Source of the DNA: Pyrocephalus nanus
Taxonomy: Eukaryota > Chordata > Aves > Passeriformes > Tyrannidae
Reading direction: 5' to 3'
NCBI GenBank assembly: GCA_038380795.1
Contig: CM076261.1
Coordinates: 34,311,866 to 34,375,865 of the forward strand
DNA length: 64,000 nucleotides
Shown here one piece after another: positions 1 through 9,940 of this stretch; the first letter of the stretch is position 1, and each line of letters starts with the position of its first letter. The notes beneath the pieces are model-generated. The model was not told the origin of the DNA. It made no database searches and saw only the letters and a list, made by a program, of their open reading frames with translations. Position numbers and translations under genes: made by a program.

Positions 1-3000
1 TTCGTACTTTATTCCAAAAGGCTTGTATATTCAGCAGGTACTTCTGATCTTAAAGCATGTCTCATTCGTGAGGAATTTTTAAATCAATCCCATGAAAACA
101 TACAAGCATTATAAGTTTTGAAAAAGGTGTGCCTGGGAGAAGAGTGGAAGAACATGGCAAGCATCTAGTGTTTTTTTCCCAAAAATATTATCCCACCCTT
201 CAGCAATTTGTGCATCAGGGATTCTTGAGAAAAATGTGAGGTTTTGTTATTAGTAGACTTTGTCAAAGGTGTCAGATATTCATCTTTTACTCGCACTTGT
301 ACAAAAAAAGCTAAATTAAAAAAAAAAACCAAACACACACACACAAAAACCCCCAAAATCCCCAAACAAACAAAAAAACCCCCCACACTTGTTAACTTGA
401 TCCCTTCTCAAAACAATTTCAAAATATGGGGGCTTTTTGCAAGTTGCAATTTTGATAAAACTATAAATAATTCACCAGTGTTTTAAAGTTTGTAGGTGCA
501 TTTATCTTTACTATAAAAGAAAAAAAGATGCCTTTGATTGAAATTCTTGTATGTTACATGAATTCCTAAAAATTCGTTGTGAATTGTTCTCCTGTTTCCC
601 AAAATGCCCCAAATTTATTCATGATGTGATAGTCTCAATGTTAGCATACTTACTAAAACAGAAAACAACGTATTTTTACTGTTTCTACTCCTTAATGTTG
701 TAGCTGAAGAGACAATTTCTGAAAAATATTTAATTCAAGCCAATAACATTCACTAGTATTATTGCCGTTTATCTGAAAATAATTTAGTATTCACTTTTAT
801 GCTGGACCTTACTGTGTCAGAAAATAATACAGTTTGATTTGAGCAGGAAAGAGAACCCTTTAGTTGCCCTTCAGCTAAAACCCAAATACATTCTCTGAAA
901 ATGAAAAACGTTGTTTTGAAATTTAAACTACTCATGGTTAGATATTTCAGATATAATAGTTAACTGTCAGTCTATTACATTTCAAATCTGTTTACTTCTC
1001 TCAAATTTATTGCAACTTTCATTGAAGTAAGAATGAATGTTTTGCTACAAAGTAAAATGCCTTTCAAATATCATACCTTCTAGCACCGTGAAACTATTTG
1101 AAATACTGGAGATTTAGAGTGGTGAGATAAACTGTCAGCTGGCCTTCAAAACATATAAAAATAATAGGTCCAGTTTCAAATCAGACCACCTAAAATTAGA
1201 TACTTTAAGAGCTCTAGATTTTGAAGCATTTAGGAATGATCTGAACTCAATACTTCTGTTTGCTGATACCAGAGCATAATTTCACACCAGCTATAAATTC
1301 AGACACTTCATGCTGCTTGAAACTAGGACAGCTACTGCCAAGAATCTGTGACTGTGAAAACTTTTTGCAGTTGCCCCAAAACAGTCTTTAATAATTTTTT
1401 CAGTTGAAGAAACAATTTGTTCTGCTTTCCTTGCTCATTTTCTCACTCATTACTGGAGAGACCCTCTTTAGTTTCTCTTTCCCTGAAGTCTCCCAGGTCA
1501 CTTGGTCCCCTGTCCTATATATATGAATAAATCCTGAATAATATACACTACCTCAACAATTAGGATGTGCTGCTATATGTAGTGGAGAAACTGACAGAGA
1601 ACTTTGGGAAAGCATGGAAAATTTGCTTAATTTGAAGAAAAAGCTGAGGGAAATTTCTACAAAATAGGTCAACGGAGAAATACAGAAATTTAAAATATAC
1701 TGAACAATTAACATTTTTATTAAAGTGAGTTTTCAGAGTCTGGATATCACACATGAGCAGTGAGTACAAGAAAAAGTTGTGATTCAGAGATGTGTATATA
1801 AAACATTGCATCTTAGCAATGAACGTGTGGGTATCAGTGAGCAGTGATGTGTTGCTGTATGAAAAATTGTTTGCTGACTGTTTTAGACAGCTTTGTAGGG
1901 TAATTATTCCTCTTCTTCAACATCCTTCTTAGGAAAACCCAGGGAAGTGAGGCACATAACTGAGGGACACAGGCATTCAGGTGTTTTAAGAGCTTAATGA
2001 AAGTGTACGTAGACGTTGTATCTCAACTTTGTTATCTCTGTAGAAAAGACAGTTTTAAACTGAGCTGAAAAAATTCTTTAAATGTCCTCTTCCAAGAAAG
2101 CTTCCCTGCTGTGTAGATTCACCTACTTATTATGGGCTTTACTGTAGGGCTGGTGGATGACCTACCATAAGAAGAGAGACAAGTTTTTATGCTGGGAACT
2201 ACAAGCATAGTAAACCTCATCCCTGTTTGCTTGTCTCATGAAGACTTTTCTTTTTCATTTTTAACCAGTTTTATTCAAAATAAGAATGAATGACCTCAGA
2301 TTGGTTTTCTTTCATTTGCACTGCCCAAATTTGAAAACTTACTTGCTTAAAACCATCAGGCGACACTACTGAAAAACTAATAGAAATAAGCACAGAATTT
2401 AAAGTTATATTTACAGTCATGCAAAAGCTTTCAAAGCCATGACTTCCAATAAAGCTAAGATTCAGTGGTCATTTAGTAACAATTATTTCAAGGAAACTGA
2501 AATTCAAACTGAATTTAAAAACAACTCTTAATGCTATAAAACATTTTAGAGACAAATATTTTTTCTGATTCTGTAATAGCACAGAGCAGTGGTCACGTTT
2601 ATCTGCCCAGTGCGGTGCCAGATATAGTTTACTTCTTTTCCCAAGTAACAGTACAAGGTCCATGACAGTTCTATGGCAAATTGAGTACTATTACTTCAGT
2701 TTAGCGATCCGCTAATTCTACACTCTGAAATGCTAAATAACGGACTAAGCACAACAGAGAGCCTGACAAACAACTGAAAATGGAAATTAACTACATTTTA
2801 AGCATTCTGAAATGTGTGAAAAGGACAAGCTTGGACGTGTACATACATGCAACAAATTTCATCTGCTTGTAGAGATGTGCAGTAGTTAATTACACAGTGT
2901 AAGAAAAGTATTTTATCTGTTTATGCTCAGTAGGTGAACAGGAGCTACCAGTTTCTTTTATGTGTCTTTGCTTTCTGACCTGAAAATTTTTAGAAAGCAC

Positions 3001-3768
3001 TGCTCCATAAATGGGAAGAATTCTTAACAATTGTGTGGTAAATTGCCTTAAAATACATTTATTTTAATAGGCTTACTGTTTTGTCTTGATAAAACTGGTC
3101 ATTTTTATTTGAAACAATATTGCACAAATCTACTGAGTGAACGTGTGCAGAGGTTAATTTTCACAGGAGTAAAATGCATATTAGTCCTCCCTATAACTAT
3201 TTCCCTAATGAATGAGTATTAAAATCCAAATAGCCAACATTGCAGCTATAAAAACCTCAGCAAGGTAATTTAACCATTAGGGCAGCTTGAACACAAACCA
3301 AAGATTGAGAAAGACAAGAAAATACTGACAATTTTCTCCTATTTCCTTTTACTCTGCTCATCAAGGCTTGCACACCTACCCGAGCTAAGGGAACAGGAAC
3401 TTTTGTAGAAGTAGCACTTTTGCTATGGGTTAATTATTGTCCCTGCCTGTCTTTATTCTGCCGCTTCCCTTTCAGGTGTAATGCTTCAAGGGACACAGAG
3501 TCAAACACTGTTTTGATGATAGCTGTGGCACAGTATTTGCTAACTGAGATAATATGCCTGCAGACACACACAACAGTTACTCTCTAGCTGCCACATTGTC
3601 TGCCTTGTTTCACTGCTACCTCTCTTTTTCTCAACACTTGGCCCCTCACAGAAAGAAAAATACTATACCAAATATGATAACAGGAACCAAGGACAGAATT
3701 TCAGTTTGCCTATCGCTAATAAAAAGCCTTCTAGAGAAAGTTATTTTAACAACCTGCACATTCAACCT
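1..3768. other. AT-rich non-coding stretch
   Basis: No exon, RNA gene or recognisable transposon is visible here. The base composition is AT-rich and CpG-poor, with short open frames only. The one distinct feature is the A/C-rich tract at about 300-386, listed separately. It is best read as intergenic or intronic unique sequence. Confidence 0.6.
300..386. repeat. A/C-rich low-complexity tract
   Basis: A nearly pyrimidine-free (G- and T-poor) run made of A-tracts, a short (CA)n stretch and C-tracts. It opens frames on both strands (one lysine/threonine/proline-rich, the other phenylalanine/valine-rich) that are artefacts of composition, not genes. Confidence 0.8.
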
Positions 3769-4272
3769 AAGGTTCAACAAGGCTAAGTGCCGGGTCCTGC
3801 ACTTTGGCCACAACAACCCCTGCAGCGCTACAGGCTGGGCACAGAGGGGCTGGAGAGCAGCCAGGCAGAAAGGGACCTGGGAGTTTGGATTGACAGGAAG
3901 CTGAACATGAACCAGCAGTGTGCCCAGGTGGCCAAGAAGGCCAATGGCATCCTGGCCTGGATCAGGAACAGTGTGGCCAGCAGGTCCAAGGAAGTGATTC
4001 TCCCCCTGTACTGAACGCTGGTGAGGCCACACCTTGAGTATTGTGTCCAGTTCTGGGCCCCTCAGTTCAGGAGGGATACTGAGGTGCTGGAGCAGGTCCA
4101 GAGAAGAGCAACCAGGCTGGTGAAGAGACTCAAGCACAAGTCCTCTGAGGAGAGGCTTAGGGAGCTGGGGTTGTTTAGCCTGGAGAAGGGGAGGCTCAGG
4201 GGTGACCTCATCACTCTCTACAACTACCTGAAAGGAGGTTGTAGCCAGGTGAGGGTCGGTCTTTTCTCCTAG
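3769..4272 (+). pseudogene. CR1 ORF2 C-terminal fragment (broken reverse transcriptase)
   Basis: Conceptual translation gives the C-terminal segment found in CR1 ORF2: [16 protein letters not shown], then an [19 protein letters not shown] stretch, [28 protein letters not shown], and a [19 protein letters not shown] end. Three lesions are visible. There is a frame change near 3830, between the HNNP and RLG parts. A TGA stop at 4012-4014 falls where CR1 copies usually read a sense codon just before [12 protein letters not shown] stop at about 4270-4272 falls where a CAG-type codon is expected. The catalytic YADD/FADD motif lies upstream of the truncation and is absent. It is a dead relic with no expected product. 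Confidence 0.9.
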
Positions 4273-4550
4273 GCAACCAGCAGTAGGACAAGAGGGCACA
4301 GCCTTAAGCTCTGCCAGGGGAGGTTTAGATTGGATATTAGGAAGAAATTCTTTACAGAGAGAGTAATCAGATATTGGAATGGACTGCCCAGGGAGGTGGT
4401 GGATTCACCATCCCTGGACGTTTTTACAATGAGACTGGATGTAGCAGTTAGCGCCATGGACTAGTAACCATGCAGAGTTGGATCAAGGGTTGGACCTGAT
4501 GATCTCAGAGGTCTTTTCCAATCCAGTTAATTCTATGATTCTATGATTCT
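3769..4550 (+). mobile_element. CR1 LINE, 5'-truncated copy with intact 3' end
   Basis: This is the 3' part of a chicken-repeat-1 (CR1) non-LTR retrotransposon. It holds the C-terminal part of the ORF2 reverse transcriptase, followed by a short 3' UTR that ends in tandem ATTCTATG units at 4531-4550, the hallmark CR1 terminus. CR1 copies are normally 5'-truncated by incomplete reverse transcription, which fits the abrupt start near 3769. The copy is immobile: it lacks the endonuclease and the catalytic part of the RT. It lies 22 bp from a second CR1 fragment in the opposite orientation. Confidence 0.95.
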
Positions 4551-4571
4551 CATGACAGTAAAGACTTTACC

Positions 4572-4726
4572 ACAGAATCACAGAATATGCTGAGTTGGTA
4601 GGGGCCCACAAGGATCATTGAGTCCAACTCGTGACCCTGCACAGGACCATCTCCAAGAGTCACAGCATGTGTCTGAGAGGATTGTCCAAACACTTCTTGA
4701 ACTCTGTCAGGCTTGGTGCTGTGACC
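4572..4726 (-). mobile_element. CR1 LINE 3' end fragment, minus strand
   Basis: Read on the + strand this begins with the reverse complement of a CR1 3' end (ACAGAATCACAGAATATG...) and continues through the GAGTTGG, GGGGCCCACAAGGATCATTGAG, GACCCTGCACAGGACC and GAACTCTGTCAGGCTTGG landmarks. The same 3' variant recurs at 32,812 and 37,239, so these three copies belong to one subfamily. Only about 155 bp remain. Confidence 0.88.
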
Positions 4727-7700
4727 AACGACTTCACAATGTTATGACTCAACAACCTGTGAAAGTCTTATTCTGTTACAGAGAGGTTAAATCTACCGCC
4801 TGTAACATGAATGAGACAAGTAAGAGGGAATAAGCAAGGTGATCTGATTCCTTACAGAAGAAAGGGATAATACATAGTAGTTAAGATGATCTAATTAAAT
4901 CCAACATGCAATGAATTAAGTCAGTGTGAAATGGAAACAGAAACTTGTTAGCATGGGGGGAAAGTGCTCTTGGGAAGAATTAAGTGCTCTAGTAAGCAAG
5001 GAAAGGTAAGAATAAGTATTATAATTATATGTACAAAAAGGTATTAAGAAATAAGTTATCAAAACTTTGAAGAAGTCACGAAGTCAGGTCTTCTCAAAGC
5101 AGGTGGAAGACATTTACTTCTGAAAGAATACTCAGAACACACCTTTTAGGTCTCAGAGGATAAAAACAATACTCTTTCAATTTATCAAAACCAAAAAAAA
5201 GCCACTATGGAGACATGTTAAAGACAGTGATTCATTTTTTCGCTGTGCAAAGACAGTAGGCTGAACTGAAGTTGTTAACAGGGAAATTATTTTGGGAACT
5301 AGAAAGGGTGAATTCTTTGTGGATACTCCTCTATGTGTCAAATTTACTATTAACACATTCTTTAGCTTTAAGGACACTGTGAGACCTATGTGGCTGCTCT
5401 TATTCTTCTTCAAATCAGTCTGCCTTCTCTTGGGCCTCCTGTCAAAAAATGGGTTCATAGTTTTCACCTGCACACAGATGCACAGAGAATTAGATAAAAA
5501 TACTGACACAGCTCTAGAAAAGGCCTGTGATCTTTGTCTTTTCAGTCTTAATACAGCAAAGTAAATGAAATATAATTTAAGAGACGTTGGATAACTCCTT
5601 GGAGATGAACTAATAATTTTATAAAATACACTATAAACCATATTATAAGTTAGGGTGTCCATATAGTGAATAAAATACCAGGTAAAAAGTCAGAAACAAG
5701 ACATCTTTAAAAAATAAATTTGCTATATTTCCTGAAACACAGATTGTGTAATATTAAATGATAAAACAGATGTATCTGCTTGCTTTATTTAGGGCAGTGT
5801 ATTACTCTATTATTGAAAATAATGGGAGTCCTCTGAAATTCCATTCCTCCTTCCTTGAACTCGGATGTTCCACATAGGCTTTCACCTGCAGTCACACACG
5901 TCACAAACCTTGGTTTAGGATGCTGCCAACTATGCCGTGTTCAGGAAGAGCATGATCTACATAGCATAGATATATGGTATACTGTATAATCCCTAGTAAG
6001 CAAATCATTTGCTAATGTTATCCATGCTATGCTTTTAGCTTTCTATTTTATATATTGCGTGTGTAATATCTGTATCCATCCATGCTCATGATATCTTGTC
6101 TGTATTGCTTTACTCTTTACTTACTTCCTGTTGTGTGTAAATAAGATTTTAAATAAAATCAAAAACCACATAAAGAACACAGAGGATCTATTTTCTTTGT
6201 CACTCTGCACATCTATATGGTCTGATCATCCTGTCCTGCAGTTTTATCATCCCTAACTGTGTACATGTCTCAGGCTTACATCTCAGGCTAAGGAGATAAG
6301 GAGAAGCATTTTCAGAATAAGTCAGTGTATAGGAAGAAATGGTACGTGGCAGCTGATTGGCCAGGTGTTTTTTTGTTTGTTTGTTTGCTGTCTCGGGACT
6401 CCGCTATAGAAGAACAGACCAAAAAAACCTGATCAGCTGCAGTTTTTTGGCTAAATTGAAACTGGACATAACCTGATTTTCAACATATGGAAAAACAGTA
6501 AGATACATTAATGCCAGAAGTAATTATGCTTGGTGGAACTATTAGATACAGTTTTACACATTTCTTTTAATTCAATATAAAGTCAAATGTCTTTTGGAAA
6601 ATAATTTTCATCTATTTTAAAGATATAACCAGTAAAATTATGCTCCTTCTTTGACTAATACCTTACATTTGAAGTTACTGTCCAGAGGTTTTAGTGATAT
6701 AAGTGAAAAAAATATTATACAGGCCAAAATACTAACATATTCCATATGATGATCAAGCCACATTCAGAAAACAGGATATGGGGAAAAATAAGGTGAGGAT
6801 AGTTTTCCTTGGGGAAAGAATATAATGGAAATATCTGCTGGTACCCTCAACTAGCAATTTTAAACTTGCCAACTAACTTCTGTGCAGTCGCATAGCCAAG
6901 TGTCCAAAACTAGATTCTTCTTCTCCATCTTCCCTATTTAGAACCCTCTTGCCCCCTCCTATTTGGCCATATGGGAAGCAGTATTTATTTGTTCAGCTGT
7001 ACAAAGCCTCTCTAAACTAAGAAATAATGAAACATTCAACCTACCGAAACCATTTGATACATATGTGCTCTTTGGTTCAGATTTTCTTGGCTGAGAAGGC
7101 CACCCTTGGAATCCACCTGCTGTGACAGTCACAATCTCAGTGACATGAAAGAGAAGCCCCCATGTGGCTCTGTAGCCCCAGTTACAGCCAGGGTTTTCAC
7201 AGTATTAAGGGTACAACTGCAGTCAATATGGTCGGCATTAAAACAGTTAATCCTTTTCCAAGGCTACTTGTTTTCAGTTGATATATTTTAAAGGATGCAG
7301 ACAGATGGCATCACTTGCAAAGCTATTGTTTTAGTTTGTCAAGAAGCAGAGCAGCACCTGGAAAGCATTTAAAAGTTACCATCAAACAGGATAAATGCAG
7401 AATCTGAAAGACTGATAGAAATAAGCTAAATTCTTCAAAAAATAAAATATTGGGCATTTTTTAAAGCTTGCTGAGATGTCTAAATCTGTGTAAAAATTTC
7501 AAACACATCAGTTTTTCTTAAAATCATATTGTAAAAGCCCTCACTGCATGTCTTGCCAAGGTCAGACAGGAGGTGTCTGAGATAAACAAATATAATAAAA
7601 ACAATTCTGTGCCTTTTAAAAAGCATAAGAGTCCAGGCTTAGTCTAAATATGCTCTCTTTTTTCTCCTATGCTTGTTTCCTAAGTGCCTAAGTTCCTATT

Positions 7701-9174
7701 CAAGTGCCTCTACCACAATAAAATTTATTAGCAAGTATTTCTTCTGCAGTGAAGGAGACATTCTAATATGTAATGCTTTCATAGTCATCTGAATTTAGAT
7801 ACAGCTTTGCACAATAAAATGCTATCAGAACTTTTGCAGAAATCCAGTTGTATTGATTACATATATCTAGTAGTTTCCAGCTTGTTCCATTAAATAATTT
7901 TCTCATAGATCAGTCCATAATATATATGTCCATAATAATGACCATTTAATATATGGACGTTTTCTTGTCTTTACAGACAAATGTTTGGAGAGATTGGATG
8001 TGCCCTCACATCCTCAATTCCATAGCACAATTGTGTATTGCTACAAAGTACAGAAGTAAAAATAGAGATGCAATCAAACAGGAGACATCTACTAAGGTAA
8101 AAATATGATGCAAATGCAGACCACTACAAAAATATTCCATCTCTTTTTGTGCTACATCAAGCCTCAGGCTTCTTTCTCTGTAGCTGATGCATTTGAGAAC
8201 TATTGTTTGTTGCAGATGTGACCCAGCTTTCTTGGCATGAAGCAGAAGGCTTCTTAAATCTAATACAGTAGCATTCCTGAGCTACATTACCTCTTTTGAA
8301 TGAGGGAAAAGAAAATACAGAAAGACAAGAAGAGGTAGAAATTATTAGAGGAAATAAAATAATGCCAAAGAAAGAAAAAACACAATTAAAAAAAAAAAAA
8401 TCAAAAGCTTACAAGAAAATAAAAAAGGATAATAAGGACAATAGGGGGATGCTGAGATCACAGGTGTGCATGTGTACATAAAAAATATGCCCTACACATC
8501 ATGGACAAGCTCTGCCTAGAAAAGGAGACAAGGAAGAATCTTATTGCAGACACAGAGACAAGTGCACAGTTTTCTACCATTTTCAGTGATTTCCAGTTAA
8601 TGACACACTAGTGAATTGATCATTTTTATATGCTATTTGAAGAAGTATGAACTAATGGTTGGTTGTAGATTATTCAGTGTTATGCATTGCACCTACTTAA
8701 TTACAAGCCACAGAATCAAAGGAAATAAAAATTAACCCATGCCTTGTTGCTTAAGCCCCAGTAAGTCACATAAGCTGTTCTTCTGTGCAGCTGTATTACA
8801 AGGAGATAAACATTTCCAATGAATTAGTTATATTTTAGCCAGGACCTTGAAAGCTTTTGCATTGTGAAGTTAGATTGAAGACTACAGATCTTCAGATTAC
8901 TGTTTCTCACTGCCCGCTCTTCTTTCTTGAAGCATTTTCGGTCTATGGTAATAGAAGAGAAATGCAGCCAAAACTCATCCCCTAGATTAGAACTCATTAA
9001 AATAAAATAAAAAAAAATTAAAAAAAAAAAGTTGGATTAAGAAATTTAAAAATTTATCTTTTGTCCATTACACACTTTATCATATTTCAAGTGGGAACAC
9101 TCCTTACAGCCAATATTGAATCATCCCTAAAGAGCCTTAAGCCAAATTTTAGATCAACTAATATTGCAGAAGGT
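4727..9174. other. AT-rich non-coding stretch
   Basis: No gene or recognisable transposon. Frames at 5177-5662 (minus, 161 codons) and 5292-5564 (plus) overlap each other, lack recognisable domains and are not flanked by credible splice signals. A fold-back sequence at 6349-6440 is listed separately. A-rich runs occur around 8389-8401 and 9001-9030. Confidence 0.55.
6349..6440. repeat. Imperfect inverted repeat (hairpin)
   Basis: The arm GCAGCTGAT (6349-6357) is mirrored by ATCAGCTGC (6432-6440). The arm AGGTGTTTTTTT (6363-6374) faces AAAAAAACCT (6421-6430). Weaker pairing continues inward between the (GTTT)n run and AGAAGAACAGACC. The predicted stem is about 20 bp with mismatches and a long inner loop. 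It could be a chance foldback, a small palindromic transposon remnant, or a structured RNA. Confidence 0.5.
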
Positions 9175-9295
9175 AACTCATGAGATTTAGGGAGAACCGG
9201 GTTAGAAGTCTCTGCTTGGCTCAATTCAGAACAGAAACCCAATCTACCTCTGAAAGAGTGGGTAAGTATTCTACCCACTGTGCTACTGAGTCATT
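9175..9295 (-). mobile_element. Possible ancient tRNA-related SINE remnant
   Basis: On the minus strand the segment contains TAGCACAGTGGG (complement of 9274-9285), a perfect match to a polymerase III A-box pattern (TRGCNNAGYNGG), preceded by ATGACTCAG. Further downstream there is a weak B-box-like GGTTCTCCC. The overall wording resembles old tRNA-derived repeats seen at low copy in sauropsid genomes, but I cannot assign a family. It is too diverged to be a functional tRNA gene: the cloverleaf does not close. Confidence 0.35.
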
Positions 9296-9754
9296 TACAA
9301 TTCTGGTCCCTACCAATGACCTTTTAATTTTTTATAAAAATTTAAATAACTTCCTTGGAGAGATTCAAACTGTAAAATACGGAGGTAAGGTTACTTAAAA
9401 TGAGAGCTGGGTTAAATCCAAGGCAAATGGAGACTTAAAATTTATTTTCTTTATCCCAAAAGTGTTCCTTAACCACTACCCACTGTGTTAACTTCTGCTT
9501 TGATATCTTCCTTCCTACCTCTCTTTTCCTCTACCTGGGCATACAAAACGTGGTGGTGCAATGTCAGAAAAAAAAAAAAAACACACAACTTTGACTTATT
9601 TGAATTTTCCACCTGGCCTGTTTGCCTGTATAGTTATCAGATTCCCATAAGAAACCAAATCTACTTTTTGCATATGTGCATGCATGTATCATGGAGGTAT
9701 AAGTAAACTTGATGTCACCCATGCAAGAAAGCAGCATGAATGAGAAGGAAAACA

Positions 9755-9757
9755 AAA

Positions 9758-9796
<39 letters not shown>
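9755..9796. repeat. (ATAA)n microsatellite
   Basis: A near-perfect tetranucleotide array of about ten ATAA units, likely length-polymorphic in a population. It is preceded by an A-rich AACAAAATAA lead-in. Confidence 0.95.
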
Positions 9797-9900
9797 GTAC
9801 TTTCTCTTTATGTACTGCATTCTTCCCCTAACATACATCCATTAAAACATAGATCAGCAGTGAAGGTAGTAGAAGCACACAACAGACATCACAGCAAAAC

Positions 9901-9940
9901 CAGACTGACTCAAGAAAAAACTGACTGACTCAAGAAAAAA
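9901..9940. repeat. Two-copy 20-bp tandem duplication
   Basis: The core CTGACTCAAGAAAAAA occurs at 9905-9920 and again at 9925-9940, giving a 20-bp period. It is a simple slippage-type duplication. Confidence 0.8.

Noticed and set aside
3646..4299. 217-codon minus-strand frame
   Set aside because: It is the antisense of the CR1 ORF2 fragment. The sense strand carries the conserved RT C-terminal motifs.
5177..5662. 161-codon open frame on the minus strand overlapping a 90-codon plus-strand frame
   Set aside because: Neither resembles a known protein; overlapping frames on both strands point to chance.
9755..9796. CRISPR-like or satellite array
   Set aside because: A simple tetranucleotide microsatellite; no repeat-spacer structure exists anywhere in the window.
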